64,000 bases of DNA. Source: Nocardioides salarius. Lineage in GTDB: Bacteria; Actinomycetota; Actinomycetes; Propionibacteriales; Nocardioidaceae. The translations under genes and the position numbers were made by a program. Under the pieces are notes generated by a model. The model was given only the letters and a program-made list of their open reading frames with translations, did not search any database and was not told where the DNA came from. Positions 34,971-43,699 of this stretch are shown one piece after another (the first letter of the stretch is position 1; each line of letters opens with the position of its first letter). The DNA lies in contig NZ_JAFBBZ010000001.1 in assembly GCF_016907435.1 (NCBI RefSeq), positions 1-64,000 of the forward strand, read 5' to 3'.

Positions 34971-35680
34971 GCGGCATCGACGCGCTCGTGGTGGTCGTCC
35001 CGGTCCACGACGAGCAGGAGGTGCTGGGCGCCTGCCTCGAGGCCATCGAGACCGCTGCGGCCCGCGTGCGCGCCCGGGAGGCCGCCGCCCCGCGGGTGCA
35101 GGTCGTCGTGGTGCTCGACGCCTGCACCGATGCCAGCGCCGAGGTCGCTGCCGCCCACGGCGTGCGCACCGTGCACTGCGGGGCGCGCAGCGTCGGGGCA
35201 GCGCGGGCCCTGGGCGTCGACACCGGGACCGCGGGGTGCGCGCCCGACAGGTGGGAGCGCACCTGGGTGGCCACGACCGACGCCGACAGCCGGGTGCCGG
35301 CGTCGTGGCTCGACGACCACCTGGCCGCCGCCGAGCACGGCCACGACCTGCTCGTCGGGCCGGTGCAGCCCGACGCGGCCGGCCTCGACGCTCCCGTGCT
35401 CGCGGCGTGGCACGAGCGGCACCGCGGCGGGCGGCTGCACGTGCACGGCGCCAACCTCGGGGTGCGGCTCTCGGCCTACCGGGCGGTGGGTGGCTTCGCC
35501 GACCTGGGCACCGGCGAGGACGTCGAGCTGGTGCGCGCGCTCCTCGAGGCCGGGACGCCCGCGGTGCGGCAGGGGCGTCCGGTCATCACCTCGGCCCGCG
35601 AGCACGGCCGGGCGCCCGACGGCTTCGCGGGCTACCTGCGCGCGCTGCGCATCGCCGTGGCCGAGGGCGCGTCGGCCTAG
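34967..35680 (+). CDS. Family-2 glycosyltransferase of the PIG-L cassette
   Basis: The 237-residue GT-A enzyme starts LVVVVPVHDEQEVLGACLEA, has a DAD-type sugar-nucleotide motif in TTDADSRVPASWL (103-115), and HGANLGVRLSAYRAVGGF and TGEDVELVRAL further on. It lacks membrane helices and so is soluble or peripheral. The GTG start overlaps the preceding stop (GTGA). Together with the PIG-L/methyltransferase and dehydrogenase proteins it probably builds a modified glycoside; the acceptor is unknown. Confidence 0.9.
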   Translation: MSGIDALVVVVPVHDEQEVLGACLEAIETAAARVRAREAAAPRVQVVVVLDACTDASAEVAAAHGVRTVHCGARSVGAARALGVDTGTAGCAPDRWERTWVATTDADSRVPASWLDDHLAAAEHGHDLLVGPVQPDAAGLDAPVLAAWHERHRGGRLHVHGANLGVRLSAYRAVGGFADLGTGEDVELVRALLEAGTPAVRQGRPVITSAREHGRAPDGFAGYLRALRIAVAEGASA

Positions 35681-35682
35681 CT

Positions 35683-35710
35683 GGTCGAGGTCAGCAGGTC
35701 GAGGTCAGCA
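35683..35710 (+). repeat. Exact 14-bp tandem duplication over a stop codon
   Basis: GGTCGAGGTCAGCA occurs twice in direct succession. The second copy contains the stop codon of the convergent hydrolase gene; the first lies in the gap after the glycosyltransferase gene. Confidence 0.85.
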
Positions 35711-37252
35711 GCCCACGTCGGTGACGTCCCCGTCGCGCAGGACCCGGCGCTGGGTCGAGCCGGCGGCGTCGAGGCGGTAGGCCGAGCAGTAGTAGAAGCT
35801 CAGGTGCTCGTCGCGGCGCAGCCGCACCGGTGACCAGGCCCCGCCGCCCGTCGGCTCGAGGTAGTCGATGCGTTGGCGCAGCAGCGCCCGCGGCCCGCCG
35901 CGGTGCTTGAGGTAGCGGTCGAGCCAGCGCTGCACGGTGACGCTGGTCAGGGCCTGGCCCCAGCGGCTGGCCGGCAGCACCAGCGGGATGTCGGTGTACT
36001 CCAGGTGGGTGGAGGCGCGGGGGACCAGCATCATCGAGTCGACCCCGGCGGCGTCCCAGGCGTCCCACCCGGTCGCCCTCTCGCGGCGCGGGTCGGGCCC
36101 GTCGGGACTGGGCTGCGGCTGGATGGAGCTGCCGCCCGATAGCTGCCACGGCGTGACGGCGAAGCCGTACTCGGACTGCACGCCGAGGGCGGGCACCACC
36201 GGGCGCAGGTCGACGTCGTCAGCGGTGGGGGTGCCGAGCTTGTCGAGGGCCACGACGGTGGCGACCCGCTTGTCGACGGCCTGCACCTGCGAGACCGCCG
36301 CGGCGCCGAGGGAGTGGCCGATCACCGCGATCCGGTGGCGCCGGCCCGGGGTCACGGGGTGACGCTCGCGGCGCCGGTCGAGCAGGCGGTGGAACGGGTT
36401 GGCGGCGTCGACGGCGGCCCCGGTGCTGCCCGGGTTGGCCCACGGTCGCGCCGGCGTCGCGAGCAGGAAGGACAAGGCGTCGCGGGTGCCGACCTCGAAG
36501 TTGGCCTGCTGCTGGAACGGCACCCCCGGGCAGCCGGTCATCTCGTCGCTCACCTCGGCGGGCGGCGGCTCCGTGGTCGGGTCGCAGAACGGGAACGCCG
36601 AGCCGTCGGGGTGCGGGAAGGTCTCGCTGCCGCCCTGGCCTTGCACGTCGTAGGTCAGCACGACGTAGCCACGCTCGGCCAGGTCCTGGGCCAGCCACTC
36701 GTACATGCCCTCGGAGCCCTGCACCGAGCCCGGGGTGATCACCACGCCCGGGAACGGTCCACGCAGCCGCCGGCCGGAGTAGGGGTCGCGGGCGCCCTCG
36801 GCCGGTGCCCACACGGTGCCGCGCAGCAGCGCGCCGTAGCGGTTGGTGAAGGCCACCCGCTGCGACCGGCCCCGGGTGCCCGACCACGAGGCACGCAGCG
36901 GGTTGCCGACGTCCCAGCCGGGCACCAGGTTGCCGGCCGTCAGGGCCGGACGGGTCGGCTCGGCGGCCTGGGCCAGCAGCCGGGCCACCGACAGCGCGGA
37001 GCTCTGCGCGACCAGCGCGGGCAGGTAGGCGGGGTTGCGCAGCTGGCCGCCCTCGCCGTGGATGCGCCCGTAGGCGTCGGCGACGTTCTCGGTGTCGCGC
37101 TGCACGTACGCCGCCGAGCCGGGCTCCGGGCCCGGCTCGGGCTCCGCGGAGCCCGCCGCGCCGGACGTGGTGGGGCCCAGCAGCAGGGCGGGCGCCGCCA
37201 GCAGCGCGATCGAGGTGGTCAGGCGGTGGGGCAGGCGGTGGGGCAGGCGCAC
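35705..37252 (-). CDS. Secreted alpha/beta hydrolase
   Basis: The 515-residue protein has a signal peptide (n-region with repeated LPHR, then SIALLAAPALLLGP, cleavage probably near AAGSAEP). The mature enzyme shows PGVVITPGSVQGSEGMYEWLA near 178, the nucleophile elbow VIGHSLGAAAVS near 315, and a C-terminal RASTHLEYTDIP with the likely catalytic His. The fold is that of dienelactone-hydrolase or lipase-like enzymes; the substrate is unknown. GGAGG lies 7 nt before GTG 37252. Confidence 0.87.
   Translation of the reverse strand: MRLPHRLPHRLTTSIALLAAPALLLGPTTSGAAGSAEPEPGPEPGSAAYVQRDTENVADAYGRIHGEGGQLRNPAYLPALVAQSSALSVARLLAQAAEPTRPALTAGNLVPGWDVGNPLRASWSGTRGRSQRVAFTNRYGALLRGTVWAPAEGARDPYSGRRLRGPFPGVVITPGSVQGSEGMYEWLAQDLAERGYVVLTYDVQGQGGSETFPHPDGSAFPFCDPTTEPPPAEVSDEMTGCPGVPFQQQANFEVGTRDALSFLLATPARPWANPGSTGAAVDAANPFHRLLDRRRERHPVTPGRRHRIAVIGHSLGAAAVSQVQAVDKRVATVVALDKLGTPTADDVDLRPVVPALGVQSEYGFAVTPWQLSGGSSIQPQPSPDGPDPRRERATGWDAWDAAGVDSMMLVPRASTHLEYTDIPLVLPASRWGQALTSVTVQRWLDRYLKHRGGPRALLRQRIDYLEPTGGGAWSPVRLRRDEHLSFYYCSAYRLDAAGSTQRRVLRDGDVTDVGC
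37221..37250 (-). repeat. In-frame 12-bp repeat in the signal peptide of the hydrolase
   Basis: Two copies of aggcggtggggc (plus-strand reading) and a partial third encode LPHRLPHRL in the n-region. Confidence 0.75.
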
Positions 37253-37324
37253 CGGGGGTCCTCCGTGGTGGTGAGCGGCACAGGTCGGTGCCCCCTCAAC
37301 GAGCCACCGCGCCCGGCGACACGC

Positions 37325-38353
37325 TCAGGTGCCTGCGACCACGACCGTGACGCCGAGGGCGTAGAGCACGATCATCGCGGCGCTCTCGAAGCCGATGCGG
37401 CCCGGGCCGCGCTCCTCGCGCCGGATCAGGCCCATCAGCAGCACGGCCGTCATCAGCGCCCCCAGCGCGGTCCAGAAGACCACCGTGCTGGAGACGGCGT
37501 GGTAGATCGAGCCCTCGCCGTAGGCGACGTCGGAGAAGGCGGCGAAGAGGGTGTCGAAGGCGTTGCCGCCGATGATGCCCGACACCGCCAGGGTCAGCGA
37601 GCCGTTGCGCACGGCCGCGACGGTGGTGACCAGCTCGGGCAGCGAGGTGACCACCGCGGTGAACAGGGTGCCGACCAGCGCGGCCTCGAGCATCGTCTGG
37701 GAGACGATGACCGAGGCGCTCCTCTCCAGCACGTAGCCGGCGGTCCCGATGGTGGCCGCGAGCAGGAGGAAGGCGACGACCTGTCCAGCCAGGGACTCGC
37801 GCTGGTTGGCCACCTCCGGCTCGTCGACACGGGTCTCGTGGGTGCGGGCGGGGGTCCACATGGGCTGGGCCTGGGTCTGACGCACCAGCCGCAGGCCGTA
37901 GGCGTAGGAGGCGAGCAGCAGCGGCGTGACCACGTGCACGTGGCCGACGGTCCACTGCGGCATCGCGAAGGCGACCAGCAGCCACGACATCTGGGCCATC
38001 AGCAGCGCGCCCTGGATCATGTTGCCGATCGAGGCGGCCGCGTGCTCGAGGTTGGCCCGGCGGTAGGCGATGTCGGCCACCGCCAGGAAGAGCGTCTGCG
38101 CGGCGATCCCGCCGACGGCGTTCGACATCGCCAGCTCGGCGTCCCCGGAGACCGCGGCCGAGACGGAGAGCACGCTGCCGCTGAGGGAGGTGGTCAGGCC
38201 CATCAGCACCGCGCCGGCCACCGCCTCGCCCAGGCCCGTGCGGTCGGCGATCCGGTCGACCAGGCCCGCGAGCCGCACGCCGGCCACCCCGATCACGCCC
38301 GCGCAGACCGCGAAGAGGACCCAGGCGACGTCGAGGGTCATCGACTCGAGCAC
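37325..38353 (-). CDS. CaCA-family sodium/calcium exchanger-like protein
   Basis: The 342-residue polytopic protein has the two inverted alpha repeats of the Ca2+/cation antiporter family. The first is VLMGLTTSLSGSVLSVSAAVSG (about 50-70) and the second is AVVTSLPELVTTVAAVRNG (about 230), followed by GIIGGNAFDTLFA. The canonical GTSLPE of repeat 1 is replaced by TTSLSG, so ion specificity may differ. A charged cytosolic loop lies near residue 155. GTG 38353 has GGGAGG at 5 nt, which favours it over ATG 38341. Confidence 0.85.
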   Translation of the reverse strand: MLESMTLDVAWVLFAVCAGVIGVAGVRLAGLVDRIADRTGLGEAVAGAVLMGLTTSLSGSVLSVSAAVSGDAELAMSNAVGGIAAQTLFLAVADIAYRRANLEHAAASIGNMIQGALLMAQMSWLLVAFAMPQWTVGHVHVVTPLLLASYAYGLRLVRQTQAQPMWTPARTHETRVDEPEVANQRESLAGQVVAFLLLAATIGTAGYVLERSASVIVSQTMLEAALVGTLFTAVVTSLPELVTTVAAVRNGSLTLAVSGIIGGNAFDTLFAAFSDVAYGEGSIYHAVSSTVVFWTALGALMTAVLLMGLIRREERGPGRIGFESAAMIVLYALGVTVVVAGT

Positions 38354-38460
38354 GGGCGCCTCCCGGACGGCGGTGGTCGTCGGACGGTGGTGTCCCGACC
38401 GTACCGAGCACCTCCGGCGCCCGAGACCACCCCACCAGCGCGACCCGTGGGGCGGCCCAG

Positions 38461-38838
38461 TCAGGGCAGGTGGACGGTGCCGCCCCCGTCGCGGGTGCGC
38501 GCCAGCAGGTCGGCCCGCGAGAGCGACCACAGGCCGCAGTCGCACCAGGCGGGGACCTCGTCGACGACCAGCGGACCGGGCTCGAGCAGGTCGGTGAACA
38601 TGCGCCGGTGGCCCGCTCCGTCGTGGGCGGTGTCGACGTAGTCCTTCGACCCGTGCGCGTGCGGGCCCGTGGTGGCCCGGTAGACCAGTCCCGCGGGGGT
38701 GTCGTAGACAGCGGCGAGGTGGTGGGCGTGGCGGCACTGCACGTTGAGGACCCGGTGGTCGCTGGTCCTGGTGAGGACGTTCGTCAGGTCGGCCATCGCG
38801 CGCTCGGCGACCGCCCGGCTGTCGGGGTGTGGGCTCAT
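38461..38838 (-). CDS. Small His/Cys-rich hypothetical protein
   Basis: The 125-residue protein is unrecognised. It has NVQCRHAHHLAAVYDTPAG near residue 32, HAHGSKDY near 64, and WCDCGLWSLSR near 100. The clustered His and Cys residues suggest a metal site. Helices flank these, and there is no signal peptide. ATG 38838 is the start; no strong ribosome site is visible. Confidence 0.65.
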   Translation of the reverse strand: MSPHPDSRAVAERAMADLTNVLTRTSDHRVLNVQCRHAHHLAAVYDTPAGLVYRATTGPHAHGSKDYVDTAHDGAGHRRMFTDLLEPGPLVVDEVPAWCDCGLWSLSRADLLARTRDGGGTVHLP

Positions 38839-38897
38839 CCGTCCACGGTGCGGGCCGGCGTGCCCGGCGCCCAGGGTCCATGGGCCCGAAATGAAGA

Positions 38898-38923
38898 AAA
38901 GGCCCCGTGGAGCCGGGGCCTTT
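38898..38923 (-). terminator. Rho-independent terminator of tRNA-Leu
   Basis: A 10-bp stem (AAAGGCCCCG with CGGGGCCTTT) around a 6-nt loop is followed on the minus strand by a T-rich run (TTTTCTTCATTTC). It sits 4 nt after the tRNA. Confidence 0.85.
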
Positions 38924-38927
38924 CCAG

Positions 38928-39013
38928 TGTCCGAGGGGGGACTTGAACCCCCACGCCCTAATACGGGCACTAGCACCTCAAGCTAGCGCGTCTGCCTATT
39001 CCGCCACCCGGAC
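38928..39013 (-). tRNA. tRNA-Leu (GAG)
   Basis: The 86-nt class II tRNA reads from 39013 to 38928 on the minus strand. The acceptor GTCCGGG pairs with CTCGGAC, with one G-U pair. The anticodon stem CTAGC/GCTAG encloses TTGAGGT, giving anticodon GAG. There is a long variable arm (about GTGCCCGTATTAGGGCGT). The T-arm contains GGTTCAAGTCC. CCA is not encoded. Confidence 0.95.
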
Positions 39014-39161
39014 GAGTGCGGTGGAACAGTAGCAAAGCAGGGGCCGAAACCTCGCATCGGCCCCTGCCCACCAGCGTACGCCGCGGCAACGGCGGCCCGG
39101 ACCCCTCGCGCCCCACCCGTCACGGGGTGGACAGCCACCGTGGCGGTGCCATGCTGGTGCC

Positions 39162-40514
39162 ATGTCGACCCCCGCCGAGGACCCCCGTCAGGAGCACAGC
39201 GCGCACGCCGGCACCGAGCGCGGCTACGACCCCGCCGCGGAGGTCGTGGAGATCTGTCGCGACCTGATCCGGATGGACACCTCCAACTACGGCGACCAGG
39301 AGGGGCCGGGGGAGCGCAAGGCCGCCGAGCACGTGGCCGCGCTGCTCGACGAGGTCGGGATCTCCTCGCAGCTCTTCGAGTCCGAGCCCGGGCGCACCAG
39401 CGTCGTGGCGCGCTGGGGCGGCACCGAGGGCGACGCGCTGCTGCTGCACGGCCACCTCGACGTCGTCCCCGCCGCGGCCGAGGACTGGCAGGTGCACCCC
39501 TTCTCCGGCGAGGTCCAGGACGGCTACGTCTGGGGCCGTGGGGCGGTCGACATGAAGGACTTCGACGCGATGCTCCTCAGCGTCGTGCGGGCCCGGCAGC
39601 GGGCTGGCAGGATCCCGACGCGGCCGATCGTGCTGTGCTTCACCGCCGACGAGGAGGCCGGTGGCCACAAGGGCGCCGAGGTGCTGGTGCGTGACCACCC
39701 CGAGCTGTTCGAGGGCGTCACCGAGGCCGTCGGCGAGGTGGGCGGCTTCTCGGTCACCGTGCGCGGGCGCCGGATGTACCTGGTCGAGGCCGCCGAGAAG
39801 GGGATGGCCTGGATGCGGCTGACCGCCCGCGGGCGCGCCGGGCATGGCTCGATGCTCAACACCGACAACGCCGTCTCGCGGCTCACCGCCGCCGTGGCGC
39901 GCATCGGCGCCCACGACTGGCCGGTGCGGCTGACCCCGACCATGGAGGTCCTGCTGGCCTCCGTCGGCGACCTGGCCGGGGTGCAGGCCACCCCCGAGAA
40001 CGCACCCGACCTGATCGAGGAGTTCGGCGGCGCGGCGCGGATGCTGGGAGCGGTCATCTCCAACACCACCAACCCCACGATGCTGCAGGCCGGCTACAAG
40101 GTGAACGTGATCCCCACCGAGGCCACCGCCCACGTCGACGGTCGCTTCCTGCCCGGCTTCGAGGACGAGTTCTTCGCCACCCTGGCCGAGCTCGTCGGCG
40201 AGGGCGTCGAGATCGAGCACCTCTCCCACCAGCAGCCCTGGGAGACGCCGTACGACGGAGACCTGGTGCGCGCGATGAACCGCTCGATCCTCAGCGAGGA
40301 CCCCGACGGCATCGTGGCGCCGTACCTGATGAGCGGCGGCACCGACGCGAAGCACTTCCGCAGCCTCGGGATGCGCAGCTACGGCTTCGCCCCGCTGCGC
40401 CTGCCCGCCGACCTCGACTTCACCGCTCTCTTCCACGGGGTCGACGAGCGGGTGCCGGTCGACGCGCTGGAGTTCGGCGCGCGGGTCTTCGACACGTTCC
40501 TCGACGACGTCTGA
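39162..40514 (+). CDS. M20/M25/M40 family metallopeptidase
   Basis: The 450-residue enzyme has the di-zinc motifs of M20 peptidases: LLHGHLDVVPA near 87, WGRGAVDMKDFDAML near 120 and CFTADEEAGG near 155 (Glu-Glu pair). The dimerisation domain follows (TARGRAGHGSMLNTDNAVSRL), and the last His ligand lies in FTALFHGVDERVP. It cleaves peptides, acylated amino acids or related amides in the cytosol; the substrate is not clear. ATG 39162 has CATGCT 6 nt upstream. Confidence 0.93.
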   Translation: MSTPAEDPRQEHSAHAGTERGYDPAAEVVEICRDLIRMDTSNYGDQEGPGERKAAEHVAALLDEVGISSQLFESEPGRTSVVARWGGTEGDALLLHGHLDVVPAAAEDWQVHPFSGEVQDGYVWGRGAVDMKDFDAMLLSVVRARQRAGRIPTRPIVLCFTADEEAGGHKGAEVLVRDHPELFEGVTEAVGEVGGFSVTVRGRRMYLVEAAEKGMAWMRLTARGRAGHGSMLNTDNAVSRLTAAVARIGAHDWPVRLTPTMEVLLASVGDLAGVQATPENAPDLIEEFGGAARMLGAVISNTTNPTMLQAGYKVNVIPTEATAHVDGRFLPGFEDEFFATLAELVGEGVEIEHLSHQQPWETPYDGDLVRAMNRSILSEDPDGIVAPYLMSGGTDAKHFRSLGMRSYGFAPLRLPADLDFTALFHGVDERVPVDALEFGARVFDTFLDDV

Positions 40515-40536
40515 GCCCCCGGGCCGGGGCCGCGGG

Positions 40537-41361
40537 TCAGGCGGTGAGCACGCCGGTGCCCAGGAGCACCAGCACCGTGCCGCCGAGCAGGACGCGGTAG
40601 ACGACGAACGGCGTGTAGGAGTTGGTGCTGACGTAGCGCAGCAGCCACGCGATGGCGGCGTAGCCGACGATGAACGAGACGACGGTGCCCACCAGCGTGG
40701 GGCCCCAGCCGTAGGCGTTGTCGCCGCCGGGGATCTCGGAGAGCTGGAACAGCCCGGCGCCCACGACCGCGGGGATGGCCAGCAGGAACGCGAACCGGGT
40801 CGCGGCGGCGCGCTCGAAGCCCAGGAAGCGCCCCATCGAGATGGTCGCACCCGAGCGCGAGACGCCCGGCACGAGCGCCGCGGCCTGGGCCAGGCCCATC
40901 AGCAGCGCGTCGCGCAGGCCCATCTTCTTGATCGCCCGGTCGTTGCGCCCGTACCGGTCGGCGATGCCGAGCACGACGCCCAGCACGACCAGGGTGCTGC
41001 CGATGATCCACAGGCTGCGGAAGTCCTGCTCGATGACGTCCTTGAGCGCGATGCCCAGCACCACGATCGGCAGCGAGCCGATGATGATGTACCAGCCCAT
41101 CCGGGCGTCGACGTGGCCGCGCCACTCGGGCTGGAACAGCGAGCGCAGCCAGGTGGAGGCGATGCGCCAGATGTCGTGGCGGAAGTAGATGAGCACCGCC
41201 AGCTCGGTGCCGATCTGCACCACCGCGGTGAACGCCGCGCCCGGGTCGCCCCAGCCGAAGAGCTCGGGGAAGATCCGCAGGTGGGCGCTGCTGGAGATCG
41301 GGAGGAACTCGGTGAGCCCTTGGATGAGGCCGAGCACGACAGCCTTGAGGAGGTCCAGCAC
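40537..41361 (-). CDS. uppP: Undecaprenyl-diphosphatase UppP/BacA
   Basis: The 274-residue integral membrane enzyme recycles undecaprenyl diphosphate to the monophosphate carrier for cell-wall synthesis. Both family motifs are present: GLTEFLPISSSAHLRIFPEL at residues 15-34, and PGVSRSGATISMGRFLGF near 170. About eight helices can be counted. Overproduction of this family is known to confer bacitracin tolerance. GTG 41361 has a TAGGCT hexamer 7 nt upstream. Confidence 0.96.
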   Translation of the reverse strand: MLDLLKAVVLGLIQGLTEFLPISSSAHLRIFPELFGWGDPGAAFTAVVQIGTELAVLIYFRHDIWRIASTWLRSLFQPEWRGHVDARMGWYIIIGSLPIVVLGIALKDVIEQDFRSLWIIGSTLVVLGVVLGIADRYGRNDRAIKKMGLRDALLMGLAQAAALVPGVSRSGATISMGRFLGFERAAATRFAFLLAIPAVVGAGLFQLSEIPGGDNAYGWGPTLVGTVVSFIVGYAAIAWLLRYVSTNSYTPFVVYRVLLGGTVLVLLGTGVLTA

Positions 41362-41368
41362 GCGGGTC

Positions 41369-41374
41369 AGCCTA
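41369..41374 (-). promoter_or_regulatory. Putative -10 element of uppP (leaderless)
   Basis: TAGGCT on the minus strand, 7 nt before GTG 41361. Confidence 0.45.
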
Positions 41375-41422
41375 GGAGACGCCGCTGGGCGAGCCGACGC
41401 CGACTCACACGGGCGGCGCCGC

Positions 41423-41428
41423 TAGGTT
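41423..41428 (+). promoter_or_regulatory. Putative -10 element of the aldo/keto reductase gene
   Basis: TAGGTT ends 6 nt before ATG 41435 and decides this start over GTG 41429. Confidence 0.45.
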
Positions 41429-41434
41429 GTGGCC

Positions 41435-42382
41435 ATGCAGCAACGCTCACTGGGCGCGACCGGGCTCCGCGTCTCCCGCCTCGGCCTGGGGACGATGACA
41501 TGGGGCCGTGACACCGACGAGCACGAGGCGCGCGACCAGCTGGTCTCGTTCGTCGAGGCCGGCGGCACCCTCGTCGACACCGCCGCGGCGTACGCCGACG
41601 GGCACTCCGAGGAGCTGCTCGGCTCGTTGATCGGCGACGTCGTCGACCGCGACGACGTGGTGCTGGCCACCAAGGCCGGCCTGGGGCTGCGCAAGGGCAA
41701 GCTGCGCGTCGACACCTCGCGCGGGCGGCTGCTGAGCACCCTCGACGCCTCGCTGCGCCGCCTGGGCGTCGACCACGTCGACCTGTGGCAGGTGCACACC
41801 TGGCACGACGGCGTTCCGCTGGAGGAGACGCTCTCGGCGCTCGACCTGGCCGTGAGCAGCGGCCGGGCGTCGTACGTCGGGATCTCCAACTACGCCGGCT
41901 GGCAGACCGCGCAGGCCGCCACCTGGCAGCGCGCCGTGCCCGGGCGCACCGTGCTCGCCTCCACCCAGGTGGAGTACTCCCTGCTCAACCGGGGCATCGA
42001 GCACGAGGTGCTGCCCGCCGCCGAGGCCACCGGCCTGGGCGTGCTCGCCTGGTCGCCGCTGGGTCGTGGGGTGCTGACCGGGAAGTACCGCACCGGCACC
42101 CCGGCCGACTCGCGTGCCGCGACCTCGCAGTTCTCCTCCTTCGTGGGCGCCTACCTCGAGGAGCGCTCGGCCGGCGTCGTCGAGGCGGTCGCCCGCGCCG
42201 CCGAGGGCCTCGACCTCAGCCCCCTGCAGGTGGCGCTGGCCTGGGTCCGCGACCGGCCCGGGGTCACCGCCCCCATCGTCGGCGCACGCACCGCCGCCCA
42301 GCTGGCCAGCGCGCTGGAGACCGAGGACGTCGAGCTGCCCGGCGAGATCACCGCGGCACTCGACGACGTCTCGGCCGACTGA
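41435..42382 (+). CDS. Aldo/keto reductase
   Basis: The 315-residue TIM-barrel reductase starts RSLGATGLRVSRLGLGTMTWG. The catalytic Asp and Tyr lie in FVEAGGTLVDTAAAYADG, the catalytic Lys in VVLATKAGLGLRKGK and the His in DLWQVHTWHDG. The NADPH-binding end contains LAWSPLGRGVLTGKYR. Substrate not predictable within this large family. Confidence 0.94.
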   Translation: MQQRSLGATGLRVSRLGLGTMTWGRDTDEHEARDQLVSFVEAGGTLVDTAAAYADGHSEELLGSLIGDVVDRDDVVLATKAGLGLRKGKLRVDTSRGRLLSTLDASLRRLGVDHVDLWQVHTWHDGVPLEETLSALDLAVSSGRASYVGISNYAGWQTAQAATWQRAVPGRTVLASTQVEYSLLNRGIEHEVLPAAEATGLGVLAWSPLGRGVLTGKYRTGTPADSRAATSQFSSFVGAYLEERSAGVVEAVARAAEGLDLSPLQVALAWVRDRPGVTAPIVGARTAAQLASALETEDVELPGEITAALDDVSAD

Positions 42383-42478
42383 CGCTGGCTGATCCCGACT
42401 GGCGCCGACACTGCGTGCAGCCTTGAGCCGGTCCGCAAGACTGTCTGCCGCAGCACCCGATCCTCTCGAGGAGGCACC

Positions 42479-42697
42479 ATGACCCGCACCCCGTTGCGCC
42501 CCGTGCGCCGCGGAGTGGAGTGGGAGTTCGACCGCGTGTCGTTCTCCCGCGAGTTCAGCCGCAACGTCGTGACCAAGCTGCTCGTCGACCGTGCCGAGCA
42601 CGGAGGCTGGGAGCTCGACCGCGTGCAGATCACCGCCGACGGCACCCGTCGCGTGGTGCTGCGCCGCAAGATCATCCGTGCGGTGCGCACCGCCTGA
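42479..42697 (+). CDS. DUF5703 family protein
   Basis: This 72-residue basic protein is a small actinobacterial family of unknown function. It includes VEWEFDRVSFSREFSRN, then EHGGWELDRVQITADGTRRV and a C-terminal [15 protein letters not shown] lies 4 nt before ATG 42479. It is probably a single beta-alpha domain with no membrane segment. Confidence 0.85.
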   Translation: MTRTPLRPVRRGVEWEFDRVSFSREFSRNVVTKLLVDRAEHGGWELDRVQITADGTRRVVLRRKIIRAVRTA

Positions 42698-42712
42698 CCC
42701 GTCTGACCCGGC

Positions 42713-43693
42713 TCACCACCAGCCGGAGCGCCGGAACTGCCACCACAGCAGCCCGGAGGCCGCCACCATCAGCAGCAGCGCGAAGGGGTAGCCCAGCGCC
42801 CAACCCAGCTCGGGCATGTGCTCGAAGTTCATCCCGTAGACCCCGGCGATCAGGGTCGGCACGACCACCAGCGCCGCGCCGGCGGAGATCTTGCGCATGT
42901 CGTCGTTCTGCTGCAGCTGGATCCGCGCGACGTGCACGTCGAAGGCGGTCGAGAGCAGGGCGTCGAGGTTGTCGACGAGCTCGGCGGTGCGGTTGAGGTG
43001 GTCGAGGACGTCGCGGAAGAACGGCCCGGCCTCGGGGTCGACGCCGTGCACCGCGCCGTCGCTGAAGCGGTGCAGCGGCTCGCGCAGCGGCTGCACGGCG
43101 CGGCGCACTTCGGCGATCTCGCGCTTGAGGGTGTAGATGCGCACCGAGTCGTTGGTGCGGGCGGGCGAGAGCACCGACTCCTCGACCTCGTCGACGTCGA
43201 CCTGCAGCTCGTCGACCACCGCGACGTAGGCGTCGACGACCCGGTCGCACACGGCGTAGACGACCGAGGACGGCCCGTGGGTCAGCACCTGCTCGCTGGA
43301 CTCGAGGAAGGAGCGCGCCGGGCTGAGCTCCAGGCCGTGGCCGTGGCGCACCGTGACGACGAAGTCGGGCCCGACGAAGAGGTTGACCTCGCCGGTCTCC
43401 ACGGCGTCCTCCTCGTCGACGTACCAGAGCGTCTTGAGCACCAGGAAGAGCCCGTGCTCGTAGCGCTCGAGCTTGGGTCGCTGGTGGGCCTTGACGGCAT
43501 CCTCGACGGCCAGCGGGTGCAGGTCGAAGGCCTCGGCCACGGCACTGAGCTCCTCGGGACCGGGCTCGTGCAGCCCCACCCACACGAAGCCGCCCCGCTC
43601 GCTGGCGCGGGCGCGCAGCGCCGCGTAGTCGGCGTCCTCGCAGTCCACCGGGGTCCGGACGCCGTCGTGGTAGACGGCCGCGTCGACGATCAC
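42713..43693 (-). CDS. corA: CorA family magnesium/cobalt transport protein
   Basis: The 326-residue channel has a large cytosolic N-terminal domain and two C-terminal helices. The signature GMN appears in GVYGMNFEHMPEL at the end of the first helix. The C-terminus is short and basic (FRRSGWW). It moves Mg2+, and possibly Co2+ or Ni2+, down its gradient as a pentamer. GTG 43693 has TAGCGT 6 nt upstream. Confidence 0.95.
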   Translation of the reverse strand: MIVDAAVYHDGVRTPVDCEDADYAALRARASERGGFVWVGLHEPGPEELSAVAEAFDLHPLAVEDAVKAHQRPKLERYEHGLFLVLKTLWYVDEEDAVETGEVNLFVGPDFVVTVRHGHGLELSPARSFLESSEQVLTHGPSSVVYAVCDRVVDAYVAVVDELQVDVDEVEESVLSPARTNDSVRIYTLKREIAEVRRAVQPLREPLHRFSDGAVHGVDPEAGPFFRDVLDHLNRTAELVDNLDALLSTAFDVHVARIQLQQNDDMRKISAGAALVVVPTLIAGVYGMNFEHMPELGWALGYPFALLLMVAASGLLWWQFRRSGWW

Positions 43694-43699
43694 GGGGCC

